The position numbers were made by a program, and so were the translations under genes. Under the pieces are notes generated by a model. It saw only the letters and a list, made by a program, of their open reading frames with translations. It made no database searches and was not told the origin of the DNA. A DNA stretch of 64,000 nt from an uncultured Chryseobacterium sp. (GTDB taxonomy: Bacteria > Bacteroidota > Bacteroidia > Flavobacteriales > Weeksellaceae), in assembly GCA_913778085.1 (NCBI GenBank), contig CAJYXJ010000049.1, forward strand, positions 1-64,000. The letters run 5' to 3'. Numbering within the stretch: the first letter of the stretch is position 1; every line of letters starts with the position of its first letter. Positions 35,658 through 42,928 of the stretch are shown in pieces.

Positions 35658-36050
35658 ATGAAAGATTTTACCCGAGAATTCAGTTTCAAAACCTCCCGCA
35701 GCAGTGGTGCAGGAGGGCAGAATGTGAATAAGGTCGAAACATCCGTCACTGTTCTCTGGAATATTGCGGAATCTGAATTTTTTAATGACTATCAGAAAGA
35801 TTTAATTCAAACCAAATTAAAAAACAGGATTAACGCAGACGGCTTCCTATTTTTAACCGTTTCTGAAACCCGGACACAGCTTGCCAATAAAAACAAATCA
35901 ATTGAGAAAATCGTCGAACTGGTGAACAATTCCTTAATAGTTCCTAAAAAGCGTCTGGCTACAAAACCATCCCGAAACCAAAAGCAGAAAAGGCTGGACA
36001 CCAAAAAGAAATTATCCGAGAAAAAGGAAAACCGAAAATTTAAGTATTAA
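35658..36050 (+). CDS. arfB: Alternative ribosome-rescue peptidyl-tRNA hydrolase ArfB
   Basis: A 130-residue protein that frees stalled ribosomes by hydrolysing peptidyl-tRNA. The release-factor-type GGQ motif is at residues 19-21 in SSGAGGQNVNKVET, and the C-terminal tail is strongly basic (NQKQKRLDTKKKLSEKKE), as needed to enter the empty mRNA channel. The length is close to that of E. coli ArfB/YaeJ (140). It follows menE by seven bases, so the two are probably co-transcribed, although no functional link is apparent. Confidence 0.93.
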   Translation: MKDFTREFSFKTSRSSGAGGQNVNKVETSVTVLWNIAESEFFNDYQKDLIQTKLKNRINADGFLFLTVSETRTQLANKNKSIEKIVELVNNSLIVPKKRLATKPSRNQKQKRLDTKKKLSEKKENRKFKY

Positions 36051-36116
36051 ATAAATACCATTAAAACAGACTAAAATAACGATGTCTTTGGAATAGCCAT
36101 TATATTACGGGAAAAA

Positions 36117-36145
36117 CTCCCGGCATCCAGCTTCCTCTTCCGACC
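36117..36145 (+). repeat. Dispersed CTTCC-rich repeat, copy 1
   Basis: The text CCCGGCATCCAGCTTCCTC and following bases resemble 40864-40893 and 60164-60190; shared core is CCAGC(a)TCC(a)GCTTCC, then CTCTTC. It lies in the spacer between arfB and the barrel-protein gene. Confidence 0.5.
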
Positions 36146-36225
36146 GTTTATCGTTTATGTTTCAGTTCACGCAATTTTAACTGTTAAATTTTATTCGCTT
36201 ATATCCTCAATTCACAGATTCGTGT

Positions 36226-36233
36226 TATTTTTG
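36226..36233 (+). promoter_or_regulatory. -7 element before the outer-membrane barrel gene
   Basis: TATTTTTG matches TAnnTTTG and ends 18 bases before the ATG at 36252. Confidence 0.5.
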
Positions 36234-36251
36234 CGGCAAATTTTAGGACTA

Positions 36252-36896
36252 ATGATCAAAAAACTTATCGCATTGGGCATCCTGTCTATCTCAGCAGTTT
36301 CTTTTGCCCAGAAAATTTCGATTTCTCCATCTGTAGGATATGCATGGAGGCTTGCCAAAACATCACCGGATCTTTCCAGAGACCAGAAAGAATACTTGAA
36401 AGGATTGAAGAGCGGGGTAAACTTCGATGTTGCCTTACGTTATGAAGTGAAACCCGGACTTCTGATCGGCTTTAAATATTCCAATTACAGCGCTTCGACG
36501 AGCGGAAGGTTCAGTGTTATGGATAATATGGGGAATGTGGTTTCTGCCAACCTCAGCACTAAAGACAACATCAATTTTTATGGTCCGGAACTTACCTTAA
36601 CTAATGATGCCCATGAAACGAAACATAAACTTTTCATGTCTGCCGCTTTAGGTGCCATGACCTATACCTCCAAAACGGAAAACGTGAAAGGCAAAGGAAC
36701 AACTTTTGGAGCGGAACTGGATTTTGCATACCAGTATCAGATCAATAAGAATATTTTAATCGGGCCTAAACTGGGACTTTCCGGGGGAACTTTAAGCAAA
36801 TTCAGCTACAACGGCCAGACGGTGGAACTCGGCGATGACCAAAAAGAAAGCTTAACGAGACTTTCTTTAAGCGCAGCGGCTACATTCCGTTTTTAA
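36252..36896 (+). CDS. Outer-membrane beta-barrel protein (PorT/OmpW-like size class)
   Basis: A 214-residue exported protein with a signal peptide of about 20 residues (ending SVSFAQ). A series of amphipathic strands follows, with typical alternating patterns such as DVALRYEVKPGLLIGFKYSN and FGAELDFAYQYQINKNILIG, and the C-terminal strand ends in phenylalanine (LSAAATFRF). It fits a small 8-stranded barrel. No specific function is visible. The ATG at 36252 is chosen because the earlier TTG lies by the -7 element. The deoxyhypusine-synthase-like gene follows with its own -7 box. Confidence 0.8.
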   Translation: MIKKLIALGILSISAVSFAQKISISPSVGYAWRLAKTSPDLSRDQKEYLKGLKSGVNFDVALRYEVKPGLLIGFKYSNYSASTSGRFSVMDNMGNVVSANLSTKDNINFYGPELTLTNDAHETKHKLFMSAALGAMTYTSKTENVKGKGTTFGAELDFAYQYQINKNILIGPKLGLSGGTLSKFSYNGQTVELGDDQKESLTRLSLSAAATFRF

Positions 36897-36900
36897 GTTT

Positions 36901-36908
36901 TATCTTTG
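36901..36908 (+). promoter_or_regulatory. -7 element of the deoxyhypusine-synthase-like gene
   Basis: TATCTTTG matches TAnnTTTG exactly, begins four bases after the preceding stop codon and ends 15 bases before the ATG at 36924. Confidence 0.6.
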
Positions 36909-36923
36909 CACAAATTTAAAAAA

Positions 36924-37895
36924 ATGAGCAAACCGATAACAGAATTCATAGAAAAGTATTACCTGCACTTCAACGCAGCAGCTTTGGTGGATGCTTCCAA
37001 AGGATATGTGGCCCACCTGAAAGACGGCGGAAAAATGATGATCACGCTGGCTGGAGCGATGTCTACAGCAGAGCTTGGAAAAATCCTTGCCGAGATGATC
37101 CGTCAGGATAAAGTGGATTTCATTTCATGTACAGGAGCGAATCTTGAGGAAGACCTGATGAATCTTGTGGCACACTCCCATTACGAAAGAGTTCCTCATT
37201 ACCGGGATCTTACGGCGCAGGACGAATGGGATCTTCTGGAAAGAGGGCTGAACCGGGTGACTGATACCTGTATTCCTGAAGAAGAAGCATTCCGAAGATT
37301 ACAGAAGCATATCGTTGAGATCTGGAAAGATGCCGAAGCAAAAGGCGAAAGATATTTCCCACATGAATTTATGTATAAAATGATCCTTTCAGGGGTTTTG
37401 GAGCAGTATTACGAAATCCCGAGAGAAAACTCATGGATGATCGCAGCGGCAGAGAAAAACCTTCCGATCGTTGTACCGGGATGGGAAGATTCCACGATGG
37501 GGAACATCTTCGCATCTTACTGCATCAAAGGAGAGCTTAAGGCGACCACGATGAAATCCGGAATCGAATACATGACTTACCTTGCCGACTGGTATACGAA
37601 AAACTCTGCCGGAAAAGGGGTAGGTTTCTTCCAGATCGGAGGAGGGATTGCCGGAGATTTCCCGATCTGTGTAGTGCCGATGCTGTATCAGGATATGGAA
37701 ATGCATGACATCCCGTTCTGGTCGTATTTCTGCCAGATTTCGGATTCCACGACTTCTTACGGTTCTTATTCCGGGGCGGTTCCGAATGAGAAAATTACCT
37801 GGGGTAAACTGGATATCACCACACCGAAATTTATCGTTGAAAGTGATGCTACCATCTGTGCACCACTGATGTTCTCTTATATTCTGGAAAATTAA
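36924..37895 (+). CDS. Deoxyhypusine synthase-like protein (possible polyamine enzyme)
   Basis: A 323-residue NAD-dependent enzyme of the deoxyhypusine synthase (DHS) fold. Family features are TLAGAMSTAELG near residue 41, SCTGANLEEDL near 68, GFFQIGGGIAGD near 235, and ITWGKLDITTPK near 291, where K295 aligns with the lysine that holds the aminobutyl intermediate in eukaryotic DHS. The KHH residues that follow GGGI in the human enzyme are replaced by AGDF. Bacteria have no eIF5A to modify, so a role in polyamine formation, for example homospermidine, is more plausible; this is inference. It has its own -7 element and a terminator, and appears monocistronic. Confidence 0.88.
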   Translation: MSKPITEFIEKYYLHFNAAALVDASKGYVAHLKDGGKMMITLAGAMSTAELGKILAEMIRQDKVDFISCTGANLEEDLMNLVAHSHYERVPHYRDLTAQDEWDLLERGLNRVTDTCIPEEEAFRRLQKHIVEIWKDAEAKGERYFPHEFMYKMILSGVLEQYYEIPRENSWMIAAAEKNLPIVVPGWEDSTMGNIFASYCIKGELKATTMKSGIEYMTYLADWYTKNSAGKGVGFFQIGGGIAGDFPICVVPMLYQDMEMHDIPFWSYFCQISDSTTSYGSYSGAVPNEKITWGKLDITTPKFIVESDATICAPLMFSYILEN

Positions 37896-37920
37896 TAAAA
37901 GAATACTTCAATTTTACATA

Positions 37921-37942
37921 AAAGGCTTATCCGTAAGCCTTT
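37921..37942 (+). terminator. Terminator after the deoxyhypusine-synthase-like gene
   Basis: AAAGGCTTA (37921-37929) and TAAGCCTTT (37934-37942) with loop TCCG, followed by a T-rich run. Confidence 0.88.
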
Positions 37943-37956
37943 TATTTTTTTAGCCT

Positions 37957-39048
37957 TTGGATACAACCGGAAAAAATAAATTTGATGCACTCACGGGGAT
38001 GCGTGCCATTGCGGCGATTATGGTTTTCGTGTACCATAACCGGAAATACTGGCGCAAGGACCTGCCGTTTGAGATCATGCGCTTTATCAGCGAGTGGCAC
38101 ATTGGCGTTACGGTTTTTTTTGTGCTGAGCGGTTTCTTACTGGCTTACCGGTATGAAGATTCGCCATTGCAATCCGGGAAGTCATATTTGAAATATCTGT
38201 TGCTCCGCATCGCAAGGATCTTTCCGCTGTACTGGATTTTGCTCACTGCTTTTTTCCTGGATGCAAAGTATTCCAAAGACGTGGATACCTATTTTCTTCA
38301 GTACTCCCTTCTGTATTCCCTGTTTGAGAAATATTCGGTTTCGGGAATCGTCCAGGCATGGTCTCTTACCGTAGAGTTCTGCTTTTACCTGCTGGCTCCG
38401 CTCTTATTTCTTTTGCTTAAAAAAAATTGGGCATACTGTCTTCTGCTCCTGGCCGGACTTTTCCTGCTGGGCTGGGGTACAGGATACGGATTGCATAATT
38501 ACAACGAAAATCCCAGAGGATTTTTATATCCATTGAAATTCATGACCGGCAGTACTTTTTTCGGAAGAAGCACCGAGTTCTTTTTCGGAATGTTGCTGGC
38601 TTATCTGATGAAAAAAGAAAAAGGAATTCAATTTCTAAAAAGGCTTAAAAAGCCCACCCTTATCGGCGGAGTTGCCATGACGGTTTTAACTATTGGTATT
38701 GCCTGTTTTGCCCGTAACAATTTCATTCACGGGGTTGAACGGTGGGAGGGAAGATTGATCCACGAATTTCTTTTACTGGTAGCGATTGCGTTATTTTTCT
38801 GGGGATTAATGACTGAAAAGACATGGGTTTCTAAAATCCTGTCTACGAAAATAGCAATTCTGTTGGGAAATGCATCATTTGTCTTTTATCTGATCCACCT
38901 TAGTTACTTTAACATAAAGCTAAAATCCTATGTTTATCTACCGGACCGCAACTTTGTAATCTTATGGATCTGTTCCATTATTATTTATCTTCTGATTGAA
39001 AAACCAGTGTACGCATGGTGCCGGAATTTAATTGCTAAAATTAAATAG
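37957..39048 (+). CDS. Acyltransferase family 3 membrane protein (OafA/YrhL type)
   Basis: A 363-residue integral membrane O-acyltransferase with about ten spans, likely modifying a surface glycan with acetyl groups. It opens with NKFDALTGMRAIAAIMVFVYH, whose final histidine is the expected catalytic residue, and continues with HIGVTVFFVLSGFLLAYRYE, both typical of the Acyl_transf_3 family. The start appears to be TTG 37957. An in-frame stop lies two codons upstream, and the next ATG (in TGMRAI) would remove the conserved FDALTG segment. It stands alone, just after a terminator, and converges with a 48-residue gene three bases away. The acceptor is unknown. Confidence 0.88.
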   Translation: MDTTGKNKFDALTGMRAIAAIMVFVYHNRKYWRKDLPFEIMRFISEWHIGVTVFFVLSGFLLAYRYEDSPLQSGKSYLKYLLLRIARIFPLYWILLTAFFLDAKYSKDVDTYFLQYSLLYSLFEKYSVSGIVQAWSLTVEFCFYLLAPLLFLLLKKNWAYCLLLLAGLFLLGWGTGYGLHNYNENPRGFLYPLKFMTGSTFFGRSTEFFFGMLLAYLMKKEKGIQFLKRLKKPTLIGGVAMTVLTIGIACFARNNFIHGVERWEGRLIHEFLLLVAIALFFWGLMTEKTWVSKILSTKIAILLGNASFVFYLIHLSYFNIKLKSYVYLPDRNFVILWICSIIIYLLIEKPVYAWCRNLIAKIK

Positions 39049-39051
39049 ATT

Positions 39052-39198
39052 TTAATCCAGAGAATTTACCAGGACAAAATAGCGGTACGCCATAATCCCT
39101 TTCTGAAATTTTGTCAGGCTGTTGGGGTCTTTATCACTCAATTTCGGAAGCACGGCTTTATTGATTTTATTCAAAAAGCGGAAGAATGACTTTTTCAT
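39052..39198 (-). CDS. Small conserved-type protein, 48 residues
   Basis: A short minus-strand ORF encoding 48 residues, starting MKKSFFRFLNKINKAVLPKL and ending AYRYFVLVNSLD. It has a basic amphipathic first half and an aromatic-rich end. From memory, Chryseobacterium-type genomes carry several paralogous proteins of this size and pattern (MKK-FF-K-NK-LP, then I-A-YRYYV), sometimes labelled as SsrA-binding proteins without good reason. It starts with ATG at 39198 and its stop is three bases from the stop of the convergent acyltransferase. Coding character is plausible from composition and pattern, but function is unknown. Confidence 0.6.
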   Translation of the reverse strand: MKKSFFRFLNKINKAVLPKLSDKDPNSLTKFQKGIMAYRYFVLVNSLD

Positions 39199-39346
39199 GA
39201 TAAAATTTTTGAATTACCCTCAATGATATCCAAAAATTATGCGGTTTTTAAAATGTTTATAATCAAATAGCATCAGACTAAACCTATCTTCTGTAACCCA
39301 AATGAGCTAGATTCAAATATTCTTACTGTAAAAAATAAACACAATG

Positions 39347-39410
39347 TTTGTCATCCCCACAGGGGATCTAAACATAGTATTAGGAAAACACCCGGAAGAT
39401 TTACATTTAA
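39347..39410 (+). repeat. TTTGTCAT-family dispersed repeat, short form, copy 1
   Basis: Begins TTTGTCATCCCCACAGGGG, containing the small palindrome ATCCCC-ACA-GGGGAT, then TCTAAACATAGTATTAGG. About three quarters of its 64 bases match the copy at 47545-47609. No right-hand GAATGACAAA end is seen here. It lies in the 344-base spacer before the alkyltransferase-like gene, which otherwise holds only that gene's promoter. Confidence 0.8.
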
Positions 39411-39518
39411 GCTGGCCCCAATCAACTGCAAAATCTGCGTGAGACTTTCATCATTATTTCTTTTGGTTTTAAATAAAAGTTTTAAATTGATTTGATGAAA
39501 AAATCAGCTTCGATTTTT

Positions 39519-39526
39519 TATATTTG
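39519..39526 (+). promoter_or_regulatory. -7 element of the alkyltransferase-like gene
   Basis: TATATTTG matches TAnnTTTG, 16 bases before the ATG at 39543. TTTG at 39491-39494 is 24 bases upstream, slightly long for a -33 element. Confidence 0.55.
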
Positions 39527-39542
39527 AGTACAACAATCAGCA

Positions 39543-39839
39543 ATGAACGAAATTTTCAAACAACAGGTCTGGGAAATCACCAGGCTCGTTCCCAAAGGCC
39601 GGGTAACAAGCTACGGAGCCATTGCCAAAGCCGTCGGTTTCCCCAATCATTCACGCCACGTCGGAAAAGCCATGGGCGGATGTCCTCAAGATGTTCCGGC
39701 ACACCGGGTGATTTCAAGCTCCGGTGCTCTTTCGGTTCCGGAATTTCAGAAAAGGCTGGAAGCAGAGGGTATCGTTGTGGAAAACGGCAGGATTAAAAAT
39801 TTTAAAACCCTGTTCTGGAATCCGCTGGAAGAATTGTAA
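39543..39839 (+). CDS. Alkyltransferase-like DNA-binding protein (ATL), MGMT family without catalytic cysteine
   Basis: A 98-residue protein made up of only the DNA-binding domain of O6-alkylguanine-DNA alkyltransferases. It has the helix-turn-helix GRVTSYGAIAKAVGFPNHSR and the active-site region VPAHRVISSSG. The methyl-accepting cysteine of the canonical PCHR motif is alanine here (A53 in PAHR). Such ATL proteins bind O6-alkylguanine, flip the base and hand the lesion to nucleotide excision repair rather than repairing it themselves. ATG 39543 is chosen from the position of the -7 element. It is a single gene with its own promoter. Confidence 0.93.
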   Translation: MNEIFKQQVWEITRLVPKGRVTSYGAIAKAVGFPNHSRHVGKAMGGCPQDVPAHRVISSSGALSVPEFQKRLEAEGIVVENGRIKNFKTLFWNPLEEL

Positions 39840-39899
39840 GAAATTCCTTACGGTTCAGGATATAGAAATGACGGCTGGGTCTGTTTTTTTAGCAGGAAA

Positions 39900-39907
39900 T
39901 ATTTTTG
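39900..39907 (+). promoter_or_regulatory. -7 element of the exported hydrolase gene
   Basis: TATTTTTG matches TAnnTTTG, 32 bases before the ATG at 39940. Confidence 0.5.
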
Positions 39908-39939
39908 CGCCTTAGTTTTGGGGTATTAAATGATACGCT

Positions 39940-40740
39940 ATGAAAACAAAACTTCTATTTTCCGCACTTTTCTTACTAACGATCTGCTTTTTTAAAGCAC
40001 AGATGGACGACAATTTTTATAAGCCGAACAAAGTACTCCGCCCTGTAGAAAATATAACGTATGAGAATTTCTCTATTCCTGTAGAAAACGATACCATTAC
40101 CGGAATTATTCTGAAACCGAAATCAAAAGTAAAAGCTACCGTTCTGTTTTTTCACGGAGCCGGAGGCAACGTCTCTTCTTACCTATTCATGACGAAGCCT
40201 TTGGTGGATAAAGGTTTCCAGGTGGTCATGGTCGATTTCCGCGGTTACGGTAAATCAACCGGAAAACCTACCCATCTGAATGTTGCCGCAGACGGACAGG
40301 TTTTTCTGGATATGATGATCCAAAGACCTGGGATTACGGGTACTAAAATCATCCTTTATGGAGCTTCACTGGGTTCGCAGGTGGCTGCCCATCTGGCCAG
40401 GAACAATAAAGATAAAATGGCCGGATTGGTTATGGACGGAAGCCTTTCTTCATTCACTGACATTGCCATGTATTATAAGCCGGAATACAAAGAAGTTATT
40501 TCCAGATATGTGGTCTCGCCTTATGCGGCAAAAGAAGATCTGCAGGATACAGAAGGACTACCTAAACTTTTCATCCACAGCAAAGACGATAAAGATGTCC
40601 CTTACGGGGAAGGCTTTGAAAATTATTCAAAAGCTTCACTTCCCAAAGATTTCTTCGAATATTCCGGAAAGCATCTTGAAGCCATGAAGACGGATTCCGA
40701 TAAGATTATCACGTCAATTGAAAAGATGGTAATGAGATAA
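39940..40740 (+). CDS. Exported alpha/beta hydrolase (BAAT/ABHD-like)
   Basis: A 266-residue protein with a signal peptide (about residues 1-20) and a full alpha/beta-hydrolase core: oxyanion-hole motif VLFFHGAGGN, nucleophile elbow YGASLGSQVA, acidic residue in HSKDDKDVPYGEG, and histidine in SGKHLEAM. The pattern is close to the serine hydrolases of the ABHD13/YfhR type. It ends shortly before a strong terminator shared in sequence with the one after the S9 peptidase. The substrate is not evident. Confidence 0.88.
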   Translation: MKTKLLFSALFLLTICFFKAQMDDNFYKPNKVLRPVENITYENFSIPVENDTITGIILKPKSKVKATVLFFHGAGGNVSSYLFMTKPLVDKGFQVVMVDFRGYGKSTGKPTHLNVAADGQVFLDMMIQRPGITGTKIILYGASLGSQVAAHLARNNKDKMAGLVMDGSLSSFTDIAMYYKPEYKEVISRYVVSPYAAKEDLQDTEGLPKLFIHSKDDKDVPYGEGFENYSKASLPKDFFEYSGKHLEAMKTDSDKIITSIEKMVMR

Positions 40741-40775
40741 ATATCAGATTTTCGATGAGTTGACCATGAGACTAA

Positions 40776-40807
40776 AAAAACCGGCGGAGCTTGCTCCGCC
40801 GGTTTTT
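40776..40807 (+). terminator. GC-rich terminator (CGGCGGAGC type, copy 1)
   Basis: A 15-base perfect stem with arms 40776-40790 and 40793-40807, inner part CCGGCGGAGC-TT-GCTCCGCCGG, followed by T's. The same stem core recurs at 45837-45869. Confidence 0.93.
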
Positions 40808-40863
40808 AATGAAAATACGTGAATTAGATATTCAAGACACTTAGAAGTATCTTAGCTGAGATA

Positions 40864-40893
40864 CTTCCAGCATCCGGCTTCCCTCTTCCAGCC
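40864..40893 (+). repeat. Dispersed CTTCC-rich repeat, copy 2
   Basis: CTTCCAGCATCCGGCTTCCC followed by TCTTCCAGCC. Similar text lies at 36117-36145 and 60164-60190, always in a spacer near the end of a gene or between genes. Confidence 0.55.
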
Positions 40894-40910
40894 TTTCATA
40901 AAATCGTCAA

Positions 40911-42803
40911 TTATTTTTCCAGTTGCTTGTAACTTCTCTGGATGAAGTCGGTAAGCTCTTTTCCTTTCAGTAAGTTTTGAGAAAGTTTCGCGAGATCCAA
41001 AGCATGTTTGATTAATCCTGCTTTTTCATCAGCATTTTCCGTTTTCAGGATCTGTCCTGCAAATTCGCTGTTGGAATTCACCACCAGGTTGTACATTTCC
41101 GGGAATCCGCCCATGCCGAACATACCGCCACCGCCTGTGGCCTGCATATCTTTCATTCTTCTCATGAACTCAGGCTGGGTAATGGTGAACGGTGCATCGC
41201 TGCTGTCAAGATCCTCAAGCTGAACAGTAAACTTGCTGTCATTGATGGATTCTTCCACATTTTTCTTCAGCGATTCTTTTTCTGTTTCATTCAGTTTGGA
41301 AATTACCGGCTCATCTTTTTTGATCAGGTTGTTGATGTGGTCTGCATCTACTCTGGCAAAAGAGATGTTGTCTTTTGAAGTTTCCAGCTTCTGGATTACG
41401 TGAGGGATAATCGGCGAATCCAATAGAAGCACTTCATAGCCTTTATCCTTCGCAGCCTGGATGTAAGAATGCTGTTCATCCGCATTGGAAGCATAAAGAA
41501 CGACCAATTTTCCGTCTTTGTCCGTCTGGTTCAGCTTGATTTTTTCTTCCAGTTCATTCCAAAGGAAGTATTTTCCGTCGGTCGTTGGGTATAAGGTGAA
41601 CTTGTCGGCTTTTTCAGCGAATTTTTCCTCCGTTACGATTCCGTATTCGATCACCACTTTAATGTCGTTCCATTTTTTCTCGTAATCTTCACGGTTTTCG
41701 TTGATCAGGGAAGCCATTTTGTCGGCCACTTTTTTCGTGATGTAGGATGAAATCTTTTTCACGGCACCGTCAGCCTGAAGGTAAGAACGGGAAACGTTCA
41801 ACGGGATATCCGGAGAATCGATTACCCCGCGAAGCAGCATCAGGAAATCCGGAACAATGCCTTTCACTTCATCCGTTACAAAAACCTGGTTCTGGTACAG
41901 CTGGATCTTGTCTTTTTCGATGTTTAAATTGTTGCTCAGTTTCGGGAAGAATAAAACCCCGGTTAAGTTAAACGGATAATCAACATTTAAATGGATATTG
42001 AATAAAGGCTCCTCAAACTGCATCGGATACAGCTCGTGATAGAACTTCATGTAATCCTCATTCGTCAGTTCGCTTGGCGCAATGGTCCAGGCCGGAGTAG
42101 GATTGTTGATAATGTTGTCTACTTCTTCCGTTTCGGCAACCGCATCTTCAGGGGCATCTTCCGGTAAAGGCAAGGTATGGGTTTTGGTCCCGAATTTAAT
42201 CGGTACCGGCATGAACTTGTTGTATTTCAGCAATAATTCACGGATCTTGCTTTCTTCAAGGAATTCCGTGGAATCTTCTGCGATGTAGAGGATGATTTCT
42301 GTTCCTCTTTCAGACTTATCCGCTGTCTCTTCTAAAGTGAATTCCGGGCTGCCGTCGCAGATCCATCGTACCGCCGGCTCGTCTTTGTAGGATTTCGTTA
42401 CGATTTCCACTTTCTCAGCCACCATAAAGGCAGAGTAGAATCCAAGCCCGAAATGCCCGATGATCCCTGAATCTTTTGCCGTATCCTTATATTTCTCCAA
42501 AAACTCTTCAGCTCCTGAAAAAGCCACCTGGTTGATGTATTTTTCAACCTCTTCACCGGTCATCCCGATTCCCTGGTCGATAATCGTCAGCGTTTTGTTT
42601 TCTTTATCGATTTTCACTTCAATCTTAGGATTTCCGTACTCAACTTTGGCCTCGCCGATGCTGGTTAAATGCTTTAATTTTAAAGTAGCATCCGTTGCAT
42701 TGGAAATTAATTCTCTTAGAAAGATTTCGTGGTCGCTGTAAAGAAATTTTTTAATTAGCGGAAAAATGTTTTCCACCGATACATTAATATTTCCTTTAGT
42801 CAT
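40911..42803 (-). CDS. htpG: Molecular chaperone HtpG (Hsp90)
   Basis: A 630-residue ATP-dependent chaperone of the cytoplasm. The N-terminal GHKL ATPase has the motifs ELISNATDAT, IIDQGIGMTGEE and GHFGLGFYSAFMVA. The middle domain includes NVSRSYLQ near residue 340, and the C-terminal dimerisation domain ends QRSYKQLEK. Length and motif order are standard. The upstream region shows no TAnnTTTG element but a direct repeat TGTCA-N3-TGTCA on its coding strand (42863-42875), which might be a stress-response signal. Confidence 0.98.
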   Translation of the reverse strand: MTKGNINVSVENIFPLIKKFLYSDHEIFLRELISNATDATLKLKHLTSIGEAKVEYGNPKIEVKIDKENKTLTIIDQGIGMTGEEVEKYINQVAFSGAEEFLEKYKDTAKDSGIIGHFGLGFYSAFMVAEKVEIVTKSYKDEPAVRWICDGSPEFTLEETADKSERGTEIILYIAEDSTEFLEESKIRELLLKYNKFMPVPIKFGTKTHTLPLPEDAPEDAVAETEEVDNIINNPTPAWTIAPSELTNEDYMKFYHELYPMQFEEPLFNIHLNVDYPFNLTGVLFFPKLSNNLNIEKDKIQLYQNQVFVTDEVKGIVPDFLMLLRGVIDSPDIPLNVSRSYLQADGAVKKISSYITKKVADKMASLINENREDYEKKWNDIKVVIEYGIVTEEKFAEKADKFTLYPTTDGKYFLWNELEEKIKLNQTDKDGKLVVLYASNADEQHSYIQAAKDKGYEVLLLDSPIIPHVIQKLETSKDNISFARVDADHINNLIKKDEPVISKLNETEKESLKKNVEESINDSKFTVQLEDLDSSDAPFTITQPEFMRRMKDMQATGGGGMFGMGGFPEMYNLVVNSNSEFAGQILKTENADEKAGLIKHALDLAKLSQNLLKGKELTDFIQRSYKQLEK

Positions 42804-42862
42804 AATAATTTTTGTTTTTTAATTTCCTTTTGTTTCTCAAAAAAAGGACCGTTTAAAATAAA

Positions 42863-42875
42863 CTGACATTTTGAC
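42863..42875 (-). promoter_or_regulatory. Direct repeat TGTCA-N3-TGTCA upstream of htpG
   Basis: On the minus strand TGTCA-AAA-TGTCA lies 60-72 bases before the htpG ATG. The usual -7 box is missing from this upstream region, so the repeat is a candidate heat-shock regulatory site. No protein is known to me for it. Confidence 0.3.
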
Positions 42876-42928
42876 ATAATATGGATTTATCGGGGAAATA
42901 CCTTATTTTTAATCTTTAAAATATTATA

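Noticed and set aside
39524-39796. ORF overlapping the alkyltransferase-like gene in another frame
   Set aside because: It encodes no recognisable domain, while the overlapping frame encodes a complete MGMT-family domain.
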